DNA from: Siphlonurus alternatus
Taxonomy: Eukaryota > Arthropoda > Insecta > Ephemeroptera > Siphlonuridae
Assembly (NCBI GenBank): GCA_949825025.1
Contig: OX463785.1
Location: forward strand, 16,369,971-16,433,970
DNA: 64,000 bases
Direction of reading: 5' to 3'
Shown: piece by piece, positions 39,201 through 49,630 of the stretch
Layout: every line of letters starts with the position of its first letter
Numbering within the stretch: position 1 is the stretch's first letter
Translations under genes and position numbers: made by a program
Notes under the pieces: generated by a model
What the model saw: only the letters and a program-made list of their open reading frames with translations
Told to the model about the DNA's origin: nothing
Databases searched by the model: none

Positions 39201-42200
39201 AAAAATGCACCACCTTTCTTTGGTTTTGGGAAGGTAAAAATAAATTAAATAAAAATTAATTTTGATTCATATTTTAATATCTTAAAATCTTTTATTCCAT
39301 CTGCAAGATGTTTAGTTAACTTTTGTATACATCCTATAAGATTAATTCCAAATTGTATAAAAAAAATGCATTAAAAATACACATGGAAAAAAAGATTTAC
39401 AAGACTTTGGTTTGCTTTTCAAACATAATATTCATAAAAATAATTTTAATTTCAACATAAAAGCTGAGAAATTTAAGATAACAAATTCGCAATTGGTGTA
39501 CATTTAGATACATACAATAAAAAAATATTAAATACATGTTTTGGTTGATCAACCAAAACATGTATTTAATATTTAATTGAATCGATTCAACCCTTCAGTG
39601 CATTGTAAATAAATTGTAATAGTAAACCAAACAGCCAGTAGTAATTTTGCCAAAAATTCATTCATCAATACAGTAGCTAAATATTTTATTTTACATTGCA
39701 ATTGATTTCTTCAAATTTTTATTTTATTTTTATTATTTTCATTTGCTTTGTAAATTTGCAGTATTAAATTCTCAAAGAAATTTTTTAATACAAAATTTAT
39801 CATTATTATTTTCAGTAGGAATTATATGGTATTGCTTTTATTTATTTTTGCATGAATTATTATTATTATTATTATTATTCAGTATTATTATGTAGGTTGC
39901 ATTATTTGGGGATATTAGAGGAAAAGAAAAACTAAATCCCCAACCAAAACCTATGTTGGAAAATGCGTTACATTTTGTTGTTGAATGAGCGATTATCTTT
40001 AATTTGTTTTTATTATTGTGCTTGTTTTTTAGCATGCTATCTATCTATACACAATAGTTTTAAATTATTATTTTTTATTATTATTTTATTTTTTTGGTAA
40101 TTTTAAAAAGTTCTTGGACTAAAATAAATATAATTTCAGTTTTGCAACACACAATTTTTTTGTGCTTGTTTTACACTGCTTTAATTTGCACCTGCAATAA
40201 TTTCTACGCCATTTTTTTATATTATTTTGCAAATACAAAAGTACAAAAGTATGTTAAGTACAAAACATAACCTTTTAATTGAACTACAATTTTGTCATTA
40301 AAATTTCTTTACAATTGCATTAAAGAATCTAAATTTACAGCTGTTCTGGAAAATTTTCTTCGCCAATGGATCATAATACTGTCAATGTCATATTGTTCGA
40401 ACAATATACCAACGTTACAAATATCTATTGGCAAAGGAAATTTTTCTGAGACTATATGACTCTATTTCAAGTAGTAATATCTTAAAATACAAATTTATCC
40501 CTAATTGTTTACAAAATGCTAGTATTATTTATTTTAGTCCATGTTAATTTACTATCATCATTGTCATGCACTGTCATATTATACTGGTCATGTTTGGTTT
40601 GAGTGGGTGGAGGGAGGGGAAAGTGGGGGCCAACTTATTCACCGCAGTTCTTACTTACGATGACCCGCAAGCTGAGGATGAGGATCACTCTCTTGGTCCA
40701 CACCTCGAGGGCGGTGGACTCTTCCAGAGTAAACTGCCCCCCGGTATTCTCCCACATGGACTACCCCAGGTCAAGGACGTTCAGCCAGCGGTCACAGCCG
40801 TCGAGACGGAAGCAGCCAAACACGAGCATGAGAAGGAAGGTGAGAATTGTCAGGAGAAACTATGGCTACGTTTTTTAATTCCGAAGCCTGACCTCTGAGG
40901 TCCTCTAGCTGATATTTGCTCCCCGCCTCTCATGACGTCACACATATTGGGAGATCTCAGCTGAAAATCGGACGCCGGCTACCAATTTCTAAGCCACCCA
41001 CTGGCGCATGCGCAGTTGCGCTTTCTAAACCCCAGAACTTTGGCGGGAAATATTGAGGAGCGGAGCATGCTTGGTGGGAAAAAATTAGGGGTGGAGCTAG
41101 AAGTCTGAGGTCTTGGGTGGGGAATAAAAAAACGTAACCATTATACCATTACACGCTGTAGTGCTGTAGTTTTCAAACTAATTGTTTTAGAATTTTCATA
41201 TAGAACTTAAAAACTAGTTTTTCCCTTCTTAAAATAAGAATTTTGAATATTTTGGGAAAATTTAATTGTGTAGGCTCCAAAGTTCTGCATCCACCCCAAA
41301 CAAACACCGCTGGCTTTTAGTAAAACTACCTTCTATAAAAAGACTCACTTTTAAGCAATATTTCTTCTGTTCATGCATTTTTCAAATCTCTTTTACAAAA
41401 TATTTAACAATATATTTTATACTACATAATACACAACTAGTTCTAAATGGACCTACTTCCATTAACAAGGTTTGTTATTGACTAGCTTATCAGTAAAAAA
41501 AACTTGTCTTTAATGGAAGAAGGGCCCTTTGAAACTCTTAGATTTATATCTCACTTTGTCAACGTTAAAAGTTAGCTTGGCCCAACAATAATGCTCACTC
41601 TTTGATATTTGACTGCAGTGAAGGAGCTGAGTGAAGAGCAGAAGCAGATGATCATCTTGTCCGAGGAGTTCCGTCGTTTCATCGACCACTCTGGTCGGAT
41701 CATGGAGCGTGCCCTTGCTGAGCAAGTGGACGTCTGCGTAGACTACAGTGGCGCCATGGGTGGCGAAGATGGAGCGTGAGTATTTGCTGATCTAATGAGG
41801 GGCTTGTTTTTATGGAAGTAACTTTTTAAATATGCAATTAGGTTTTTTTTTATGATTCAGAATTTAAAGATCCCTGCTGAAGGTATTATGGGTGAAGGAG
41901 GAGAGAAACTTTGTTTTTTTCATATTAAAAGCTTCAATATATGATAAAAATTAATTTTAACATATTAAAAATTCTCACACTACTAGTGAACACATAGTTT
42001 TCTTGTTGCCCTAATTTCAGTGATGAGAGGTCTGGAGCTCGACTATCTTTGAACCGAGTGTTTGTTGACGAGCGCTGGTCGAAGAGTCGTTGCGTCACCT
42101 CACTCGACTGGTCCCCACACTACCCGGAGCTTCTCCTGGCAAGCTACTACATCAACGAAGATAGCCCTCATGACCCGGATGGAGTTTGTCTCGTGTGGAA

Positions 42201-44399
42201 CACAAAGTTCAAGAAGACAACTCCGGAGTATATCTTCCACTGTCAGTCCCCCGTCATGTCTGCAATATTTGCAAGGTGTGTTGAATTTAACATGATAAAA
42301 GATTATAAATAAGTTAAATGGGATACTGCTTTTCTGTGGTAATTTCTTATAATGAATTTCAGGGTCATAGTCAATTTAATACATAATTTATTTATGTATT
42401 CTGTACATTATACAAAGATTAAGAACCAAGCATAGATTTTATCCTAGACATTTTTAGTGCTGAATTTGATTATAAAGTTACAGTACTTAATGGAGTGCTC
42501 ACAATTCTAGGCTAAAATTTAAGTCAATTTTTCGTGAATAGCCTCATTTATTTTGGATGAACTACAAATAAATTAAAAGAATTAAATAGCGTTATGAGAA
42601 ATATTAATTAAAAATTTGAAGTCACTAAACCAAAGTATTTTTTATTATTTAAAAGAAAAATCATTCAGTGAAGTTTGTTATTGTCTATGTTACAGATTTA
42701 ATCCCCATCTCATACTTGGAGGGACATATTCTGGACAGATAGTTCTTTGGGATAATCGTGTTCAGAAAAGAACTCCAATCCAAAGGACACCCTTGTCTGC
42801 TGCTGCACACACGGTACTTAGGATAGTCTAAAAATGTAAAAAATAAATGTTGATGAAGCTCAGTATGAAGTAGCTTTATATATTTATTTGTATGGCTTGA
42901 AATTTACAAGTTTAAACATAATAGATTTTCTTATTTCGAAATTAATCAAGGAATTTTCTTTCATTTCGTATAGAAACTTTCACTTTTTTAATTATTGTGC
43001 ATTGATTTCAAAAGACAACTTTTAACATTGAGCAATCATCTGTAAATTACTACACTAAAAACTTGTTATTATTACGTAAAGTCAAGGGACCCAGGAAATT
43101 AGGTTTACAGTATATAATCTATATGTATCAATTTTTTCCTATACCACGAGTGCTGATTATTTTTGACGGGACCGCAATCTCCTTTACTCAAAATTGAGTT
43201 CTACCTAACAACAAGTTGCATAATAATGAGCCTTTACTGTATTACATCATACAATATTCCACTGTATTTACTGAAGTGTGGTCCATGTTACAGCACCCTG
43301 TGTACTGCCTGAGTGTGGTGGGCACTCCCAACGCACACAACCTGATCAGCATCTCCACGGACGGCCGTCTTTGCTCGTGGAGTTTGGACATGTTGTCGCA
43401 GCCGCAAGAGACGATGGAACTGCAGAACAAGCAGGGCAAGGCCATGGCAGTCAAGTCCCTCGCTTTCCCTAACAATGACGTCAACAACTTTGTCGTCGGA
43501 TGTGAGGAGGGAGCAATCTGCACAGGTAACATCAACCTTACCTTAATATTCCATTTTAAGAGAGGGAATTTGCATGGTTCATTACTTGACTTAATGTATG
43601 TATGTGGTGCTACAAATTCATAATTAATATTAAAAATATTTTGTGAAAACCTAATTTATTAAATTGAATTTATTATTTACTATAATCTTCAATACTTCAT
43701 ATTGTTATTTTTAAGCTAATATTCAATAAATTCTACCCAATTTTCAAAATTGCAAAATTAATCATATCATAATACAGTAGTTGTGTTATGCCCACATTTT
43801 AACCATTTATTTTTTCTCCATTTTAGCCAATAGAGTCTTCAGCTTTGATACATTAATTGTGCTTCTTCAGTCACCTTTAATTTCACATTATATGAACAAT
43901 ATGAATATGAATACGAAAATCAAGTTGACTGAAAAAGCATTATTAATGTTTCAAAGTTTAAGTAACGTCATCAAAACTAGAGAATTTAAAATAAAAAATA
44001 CAGAGTTCTTCAGTGAGTGATTTAAGCTCTACAGATAATTCTGAACTCTTAATTAAGATGTTTAAACTTATTCGTTTTTTAAAATTTTGAATGAGAATAG
44101 TGTAAGAAATAGTTTATTAAATTTTTTTTAAATTGAAATAAATTTAAGTCATCGCCCCATTTTTAGTGACCATGCTGCTATTTTCCAAGTTACTCAAAGA
44201 TAATCAATATTGCAGCGTGTCGCCACGGTGCACGGGCGGGGGTAATTGAGACTTACGAGGGCCACCAAGGCCCGGTGACGAGCATCGCCACTCACAACGT
44301 GCAAGGTCCCATGGACTTCTCCCACCTCTTCTTGTCCTCATCATTCGACTGGACCATCAAGCTGTGGAGTCACAAGGTGAGTAACAATCTATGTAGATG

Positions 44400-44438
<39 letters not shown>

Positions 44439-44459
44439 TTTGTTTGTTTGTTTGTTTGT

Positions 44460-44538
<79 letters not shown>

Positions 44539-46472
44539 TTATTTAATTAATATATTATTTTTTTATTAATAATTTTTTAATTTTTAGAAATTTTACAGTA
44601 GACTTGGAAGTAGAAATTAATTACAAATGCCAAAAAAAAGTGATATCTTTATGTTGTCATGTAAAATTAAGTTTAAGTTTTGAGTTTTGTGATTTAAATA
44701 ATTGTTTACTTGTTTCCCAATATGTGTAAAATATACTGGTAATCACCTCAAATACAAGTGGCATAAGTTATTTGTAAAACAATTTGATTAAATGGTACTC
44801 TACAGGTAAAAATTCCAAACTAAATTTACACTCCAAGATTATTATAATTAATATTTATTTGAAACATGGCTACGACCGCCCTTTTCATTAAAACAAATCA
44901 TGCCTTATGTCCATGTCTGCAGGAGGCTAAGCCCCTCTACTCGCTAGAGGACAACGGAGACTATGTTTACGACGTTGCCTGGTCTCCCATCCACCCCGCA
45001 TTGTTTGCGGCAGTGGACGGTACAGGCAAGCTTGACTTATGGAACCTGAACCAAGAGACAGAGGCTCCCACGGCAAGTGTCATCGTGGACGGGTGTCCGG
45101 CACTCAACAAAGTCTCTTGGACTCAGTCCGGACTGCACGTAACTGTAGGAGATGACCTCGGCAAGATTTGGGTCTATGATGTTAATGAGGTGAGAATTTA
45201 TCGTTTAACAAATTTATTTATATGTAAAAAAAAAAAAAAAAAAATACCCTTGACACCATTTTACCCTTTCGGGTGTGGCCAGGCCGATATTTAGCCTTGT
45301 CAGTAGAAGTTATCTTGCGACCATGATGGGGCTTACCAGGCTCCCAGAACCTGCACTCTTCTGGGCTCCTACTACCCGATCTGTGCAGCCTGCAGTGGCA
45401 GTGCAATACTGCAGGGCAGCGGAGTATAGACAGCCGTAAGCTGCCTTCCTCCTACCAACTCCATAATTTAGTAATCAGTCACACCCATCCCAAGTCACGA
45501 AAAGTCTGCCGTGTTCGGGAATCGAACCGGGGACCTCTCGGACCAGAGCCCGGGGTACTAACCACTACACTACAGAGCAGATTTATATGTATTTGTATGT
45601 AATAATGCAGGCTGCACAGATCTGGTAGTAAGAGTCCAGAAGAGTGCAGGAAAAGGTTCTGGGTGTCTGGTAAGCCCCAGCTCGGTCGCAAGATAACTCT
45701 TACTGACAAGGTTAAACACCTAGCAACACCTGAAAGGGTAAAATGGCTTCAAGGATATTAACTTATTAACTTTGATTTATATGTATAAAAATGAAGATGT
45801 GTAGTTGTAAGCTCTGAGTTGTACCCTGTCAAATAAGCTTAAGATACTGATTGAAATTACTTTTAGTCTTGAATCATTAAATAAAATATGTTGAATCAAT
45901 AACAATTACATCAACATAATGGTTATAGGATTGCGTTAGAATTGCCTAAGATAGCATAAATAATACAGTATGTTACACAATAACTCATTTTATTCAACTT
46001 TTTTTCATCTTAAAATAGATTAGCAATTAAAGAAACTTACTAAGAACAGTGTAAATGATAAAAGAAAAGGGCATATCGTCCCTCATCCGCAATAATGAGC
46101 TATCTGCTTACCACGGTTATTTGCAATAATGAGCTATCTGCTATTTCAGGTGTGCGCAATTATGAGCTTTAAATCAGTTATCAGTATAAAATAAAGCTGA
46201 TTGTTGCGCTCACCTGAAATAGCAGATAGCTCATTATTGTGGACGAGGGATGAATATGATCAAAATGTTATCAACAAATCAATAAACTTTTGTTGCAGCA
46301 CCTCGCACAGCCGCGCCATGACGAATGGTCGAAGTTCGCCCACACTTTGCAAGAACTCAAGTTCAATCAGGTAGAAGAGGAGGTAGACAAGGCCACCATG
46401 AGTTCTGGACCAGGCAGCGGACTCAGCAGTCTAGCCTCCTCTCTCTCCCCTAGCCCCAACCCCATGCGGTGA
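26494..46472 (+). CDS. DYNC1I: Cytoplasmic dynein 1 intermediate chain
   Basis: Thirteen exons: 26494-26592, 30569-30795, 31347-31465, 36699-36719, 39053-39100, 40648-40839, 41619-41775, 42021-42275, 42696-42813, 43294-43525, 44216-44376, 44923-45189, 46299-46472. They total 2070 nt, or 689 aa, with all phases consistent. The N-terminal charged coiled coil ([20 protein letters not shown]) binds p150Glued and NudE in known dyneins. [15 protein letters not shown] follows. TYTKQTQT contains the LC8-type KxTQT motif. [15 protein letters not shown] is the roadblock-binding region. After that comes a WD40 propeller: [92 protein letters not shown]. The sequence follows fly short wing closely. It links dynein heavy chain to light chains and dynactin. 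Exons 4 and 5 are phase 1-1 cassettes, so shorter isoforms stay in frame. An alternative first exon is likely at 28972-29082. Confidence 0.97.
26873..26927. repeat. Palindrome made of ATAATTC repeats
   Basis: Three units of ATAATTC are followed by their exact inverse (GAATTAT units), giving a hairpin of about 55 bp in dynein intron 1. Confidence 0.8.
28005..28064. repeat. (AAT)n facing (ATT)n hairpin
   Basis: A run of AAT triplets, a short GCCGCG spacer, then a run of ATT triplets. It can form a perfect hairpin. It lies in dynein intron 1. Confidence 0.8.
28972..29082 (+). CDS. Probable alternative first exon of the dynein intermediate chain
   Basis: Within dynein intron 1 an open frame from ATG 28972 (also ATG 28957 in the same frame) encodes [16 protein letters not shown], then [20 protein letters not shown], then E. 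It stops at a donor, GAGAG|gtgtgt, in phase 0, which is the phase needed to join exon 2 (30569). Exon 1 has AKLQ followed by exactly 17 residues before its donor, and this segment also has AKLQ followed by exactly 17 residues. Both are highly charged helices. This equal spacing suggests an ancient duplicated, mutually exclusive N-terminal exon. An acceptor at 28998 would make it a cassette in phase 0 but has a poor pyrimidine tract, so an alternative promoter is more likely. No transcript evidence is available. Confidence 0.5.
29436..29575. mobile_element. Small MITE with TAGCA target duplication (family G)
   Basis: The left end GGGACATTCACAAAGCCTTA and right end TAAGACTTTGTGAATGCCCC are inverted repeats, with inner arms around GGCCACATTTAAGGCTC. 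TAGCA(A) at 29430-29435 and 29576-29581 is a direct duplication. It lies in dynein intron 1. A hAT-like origin is possible but unproven. Confidence 0.8.
33315..33517. mobile_element. MITE family I, copy 1
   Basis: The left end ATCGTCCCTCGTTCAGAATA, then ATGAGCT, is mirrored by GCAGATAGCTCATTATTCTT, then GACGAGG. The second copy is 46074-46253. Both lie in dynein gene introns (3 and 12). The reading frame on the minus strand here is an artefact. Confidence 0.75.
33584..33939. mobile_element. TTAA-flanked foldback element, family C copy 2
   Basis: Palindrome of 356 bp with TTAA edges and the same terminal repeat (GGGTAAGGTAACGCCACC). It is very similar to 18125-18479. It lies in dynein intron 3. 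Confidence 0.9.
35491..35738. mobile_element. TTAA-flanked foldback element, family E copy 2
   Basis: Palindrome of 248 bp with TTAA edges. It has the ends AAGGATAGGAATAACCAGCA and inner AAGGCCTTACCGATCGAAAG. The loop is about 50 bp longer than in copy 1 and carries CGTTTCGCATCGTGGAGATG. It lies in dynein intron 3. The frame at 35541-35750 is an arm artefact. Confidence 0.88.
36145..36252. mobile_element. Hairpin MITE family S, copy 1
   Basis: ACTTTTATCATACAGGTAAA is mirrored by TTTACCTGTAAGATAAAGTT. A related hairpin (TTTATCACACAGGTAAAAC and TTTTTACCTGTGCAAAAGG) is at 52443-52552. Confidence 0.55.
36520..36552 (+). other. Candidate 33-nt cassette microexon of the dynein gene
   Basis: A T-rich tract plus TTTAG precedes a 33-nt segment followed by the good donor GTGAGT. 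Length and phase (1-1) fit insertion after exon 3. It would add residues reading [11 protein letters not shown]. No match to known dynein sequence is recognised, so this may be chance. Confidence 0.22.
36699..36719 (+). CDS. DYNC1I: Dynein intermediate chain exon 4 (21-nt microexon)
   Basis: Acceptor CCCAG, 21 nt, donor GTAAGT. With the G carried over from exon 3 it encodes AHAFDYY and leaves a G for the next exon. It is a symmetrical phase 1-1 cassette. The insect gene is known to be alternatively spliced in this segment, and HAFDYY followed by DEYNLNP is the conserved insect reading. Confidence 0.85.
39053..39100 (+). CDS. DYNC1I: Dynein intermediate chain exon 5 (48-nt cassette)
   Basis: Acceptor CGCCACAG, 48 nt, donor GTAGGT. 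It encodes [16 protein letters not shown] with a split first codon (phase 1-1). Skipping exon 4, exon 5 or both leaves the downstream [10 protein letters not shown] frame unchanged. Confidence 0.88.
39523..39574. repeat. Perfect 52-bp palindrome
   Basis: Perfectly self-complementary without a spacer. The centre is GGTTGATCAACC and the arms run through CATGTTTT to ATATTT. It lies in dynein intron 5. Confidence 0.9.
40864..41139. mobile_element. Inverted-repeat element carrying promoter-type motifs
   Basis: The left end GGCTACGTTTTTTAATTCC pairs with the right end GGAATAAAAAAACGTAACC. Inner blocks CCTCTGAGGTCCTCTAGCT and AGCTAGAAGTCTGAGGTC also pair loosely. The GC-rich interior has a consensus CRE (TGACGTCA, 40933-40940), a perfect NRF-1 site (GCGCATGCGC, 41004-41013) and a perfect E2F site (TTTGGCGGGAAA, 41039-41050). 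It begins 24 bp after dynein exon 6. It is either a MITE that brought regulatory sites or an internal promoter region. Confidence 0.6.
43057..43244. mobile_element. Dispersed repeat M, copy 1
   Basis: AAAACTTGTTATTATTACGT, then AAGGGACCCAGGAAATTAGG, near the start, and TACCTAACAACAAGTTGC near the end. AACTTGTT and AACAAGTT form inverted ends. The same layout occurs at 53327-53524. It lies in dynein intron 9. Confidence 0.7.
44398..44560. repeat. (TTTA)n microsatellite with an internal (TTTG) block
   Basis: About 40 tetranucleotide units, TTTA with four TTTG units inside, just after dynein exon 11. The frame of LFIY repeats across it is not protein-coding. Confidence 0.95.
45240..45762. mobile_element. 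Large inverted repeat enclosing a tRNA-derived SINE (family K)
   Basis: The left arm (about 45245-45410) and right arm (about 45600-45760) are inverted copies of about 160 bp. Examples are ATTTTACCCTTTCGGGTGT facing CACCTGAAAGGGTAAAATGG, and GATCTGTGCAGCCTGCA facing TGCAGGCTGCACAGATC. The loop contains the tRNA-like head at 45505-45578. It lies in dynein intron 12. Confidence 0.75.
45505..45578 (-). mobile_element. tRNA-derived SINE head
   Basis: Read on the minus strand it has an A box (TGTAGTGGTTAGTACC) and a perfect B box (GGTTCGATTCC), with D, anticodon and T arms recognisable. The anticodon loop reads CTCTGGT, resembling tRNA-Gln(CUG). The acceptor strands (GCTCTGT and AACACGG) do not pair, so it is a tRNA-derived retroposon head rather than a functional tRNA gene. 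Confidence 0.8.
46074..46253. mobile_element. MITE family I, copy 2
   Basis: The ends ATCGTCCCTCATCCGCAATA, then ATGAGCTATCTGC, and GCAGATAGCTCATTATTGTG, then GACGAGGGA, are inverted. It lies 45 bp upstream of the last dynein exon. Confidence 0.8.
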
Positions 46473-47385
46473 TTCCCCTACCCAGTCTCTATTACAGCAT
46501 GTTAGTTCATTACCAGAGATAATATGAGATCTCACTCTTAAGGTTAAAATACAAGCTTTTGAGTTTTGACTTACAACTTATACATGGCGATCTGATTAGC
46601 TTGTATCCAATAGCATTGGCATGTTCTTGCTATTGTGTGGTTTTGCCAAGGTCTAAACTGTGTAAGCCGAAAAAAATGCATGACAAACCTAAAATTTTAA
46701 CTGCACGTTTTGAGACTTACTGTTAGAAATGACGCTGAACGAAAGTTTGTATTTTAACCTTTATGATCTCTGGTTCAGTAGAATCCAATGTTAATACTTT
46801 TTTTAATTCTGTAAACAATTTCTTTTTATTAGTCATAATACACTTCAGATAATAGATTTTAATGAACTTATCAGTAGCAGTAAAATTAGAAAAAATTTAC
46901 TTTTGATTATCCAATTTATTTCATTGCTAGCCAATAATTTAATTTTGAATAATTGTAGTTCCAAATAAGATAACAATTTTGCTTGCTATGAAGTCATTAA
47001 TTTTATAAATATTATGCTGTATAAACTTGCTTAATTTGCATAATTAATAATGTAACTAAAATTGTGATTTATAAATAATGGGGTTTAATGATAATAACCT
47101 GTTTCAAGTATATCAAATTTTAAGTAATATTAATTTAAACAATGGATTCTACTGCAATTATATTAAAAACAATGATACTTAAGATATTGTAACTAATGAA
47201 TTTACAGAATTATCAACCAAAATGCTGAAAAATAAGAGTTGGTTACCAAATTTTATTGCAAAATTCTTTGCATCTTTTGATTGTAAATTATAAGAATGAC
47301 ATATGATAATTTAATAAGACTTTTTTCCATTTTCAAAACTTGTTCACATCGATTTTAAGTGTAGATTTTATAGTTAATTTATTTC

Positions 47386-47739
47386 TTAAGGGTAAGGTAA
47401 CGCCACCAATGTCAAAAAAAATCCCTCACACAAAAATTCTGAAAAAAATTCAAAATGTTCTCCTCTACACCCCCTATCAGTAGCTAAAATATCAGGTATA
47501 CAAATTCGATCTAGTTTTTGAGTTATAAATTTTTAAAGTTGACTACTTTAACATGGAGAAATGGAAATCCCATGTTAAATTAGTCAACTCAGTTAATTCA
47601 TAACTCAAAAACTAATCGAATTTGTAAACCTGATATTTTAGCTACTGATAGGGGGTGTAGAGGAGAACATTTTAAATTTTTTTCATAATTTTTGTGTGAG
47701 GGATTTTTTTTAACATTGGTGGCGTTACCTTACCCTTAA
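47386..47739. mobile_element. TTAA-flanked foldback element, family C copy 3
   Basis: Palindrome of 354 bp with TTAA edges (47386-47389 and 47736-47739) and the ends GGGTAAGGTAACGCCACC. It has more arm mismatches than copies 1 and 2, so it is older. It lies in the dynein-PA2G4 spacer. Confidence 0.9.
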
Positions 47740-48457
47740 ATTAGTTAGCTTATTTTATATTTACATGAAGTGGATTTAAGTTTTAATTGAATTAAAAAAT
47801 AAATTAAAAATCATTGTTATTAATGTACAAATTTATTTAACACAAACTAACATGCTAAAAGGGGTTTAAATAAAATATAATTATGGCAGCAACCTTATAT
47901 AGGCAGTGTAATTTTGTCATTTCATGGAAATATTAAAACAAACCCCACCATAGTTTTATTTTTGTTTAAAAAAATGTTATTTATTGTTCGCTTCATTAAT
48001 TTAATTAATAGTTATTTAAAAAAATGTAAATTAAAAAAAATGTAAATATTTTGCAGAAAAAAATTTATTTAAGAAAACAATAATTTTATTTTACAGTTTT
48101 CACAAAATGCAATCTGTTCAATATTCTACGTTCAACAATACATCATAACCTGATGTTGTTGACCATAGATTTGGTTTTGCTTTGGAATTTCTCTAGTTAG
48201 TAGTATCCAGTAAAAAAAAATAGTATACATTCAAATCTTGTTAGTAAACCGTTATATATATATCATAAACTTTAAACTTGATATTGTATATCCCTAAACA
48301 AAAAGAACCAATTAGTTAACCATGGCAACTGAAAGATGTTTATTATATCACCAGCTTGAAATATAAATTTCTTGAAGTAAAACAATGTTTATCTGCTTCA
48401 TGTATCTCTCTGGACGGCACGAACTTTACTCCTGCCTAACTTGCTAGAGCTGCAGCG

Positions 48458-48712
48458 TCAATAGACAGAGATATGCAGATTTGCAGTTTTAGCTGAGGTA
48501 AGAAGAGAACTCACAACAGTCAGTCTATCTGTTAAAATAGTTTTGATCCACCCATAAACTATGGTAGCACCTACAAACAAAGCAGGAGTAAAGTTTATGG
48601 TGTTCAGATTGAGGTAAACATGTAACATAAAGTCTGTAATTGCAACAGGATCTCGAGTTGCTTTGGGCACATATATTTTAAGCTGTGGTGACGAATTATA
48701 TCTGCTGTATCA
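48458..48712 (-). other. Unassigned open frame with a hydrophobic segment
   Basis: An open frame of 84 codons reads SSPQLKIYVPKATRDPVAIT, then DFMLHVYLNLNTINFTPALF, then VGATIVYGWIKTILTDRL, and ends HISVY. It contains one likely membrane segment (PALFVGATIVYGWI) and looks less repetitive than the other intergenic frames. There is no ATG at the start. Possible splice sites are an acceptor after ACCACAG and a donor GTGAGT within it. No family is recognised; it may be an exon of an unmodelled minus-strand gene or a transposon relic. Confidence 0.25.
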
Positions 48713-49364
48713 GAATTTAAGTAAGAAGAGTAAATTAAGTCTGAAAATGTAAAGAAGATTTTCGTAAAGACGTGGAAATTAATTATAAAAAAATAATATA
48801 TTTGAAGGGTTTAAATGATATTTAATTAGAAAGACATAGAATATATAAAATTAAGGTCTTTTATGGCTTTTACTGTTCTTGATAAATTAATATGTTCCTG
48901 TAAAACTTTACATGCTTCTTGTACTTTTTTTCATGCTCAGCAAAATGGTAGCTAAAAATTGTATAGAGTAGTGAATTATAAAAAAAAGTGCCCATTTTTA
49001 TTTTATTTGCTCAACAAAAACAATTTTTTTTTTGTATTTTTTTTTTAAAACAATTTTCATCAATTTTTTGTGCACACCATATTAATGTGAGATTTTTGTA
49101 AGCAATGGATATAGTAGAGTGTGATCTACTGTTATACATCACAATATGTACTTTTTTTATTTCAACAATTTTTTGCTACATTACAAATATTATACCGAAT
49201 GCTCTGTTTTTGAATATTAATTTTTGTATTGTATTTAATGCTGATTGCTTTTGCTGTAAAATAAATAAAAAAATTAAAATTGAAATCAATGTTCTATTTG
49301 AAAGAAAAACATCTATAAATTAATTTGATTTGTGTATTTTCAGAGAACTTTAATATTTTTATTA

Positions 49365-49630
49365 TTATAGAAATGGATTGAGGGTGCAAAATTACGCTAC
49401 TCTGATTTTTTTTTTTTTCATATTTTATAGAGCCCGGGAATGATTTTTGAACGAAAATTGAAAGTGCAGAGAGAGATGTACTTCATAATAAAAGGATATA
49501 ATAAGACCCAAATAGGGCGTGGATTCAAACTCGACTTTTTAGCAATACTTTCTAGTTTCAAAAAAATCAGGGTAATATAATTTGATGCCCCCTATTTATT
49601 TTTGCAATTAAAAACTTTCATGCAAGCAGG
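49365..49630. mobile_element. tRNA-cored foldback, family L copy 4
   Basis: The left part GAGGGTGCAAAATTACGCTA, then CTCTGATTTTTT, mirrors AAAAATCAGGGTAATATAAT, then TTGATGCCCCCT. The core AAAAGGATATAATAAGACCC, then GGATTCAAACTC (B-box-like), lies in the opposite orientation to the other copies. Confidence 0.6.

Noticed and set aside
44275..44550. 91-residue frame with LFIY repeats
   Set aside because: The first part is the real dynein exon 11; the rest is a translated (TTTA)n tract beyond the donor.
45479..45709. 76-residue minus-strand frame and a possible tRNA gene
   Set aside because: The frame translates the tRNA-derived head. The tRNA itself lacks a paired acceptor stem, so it is called a SINE, not a tRNA.
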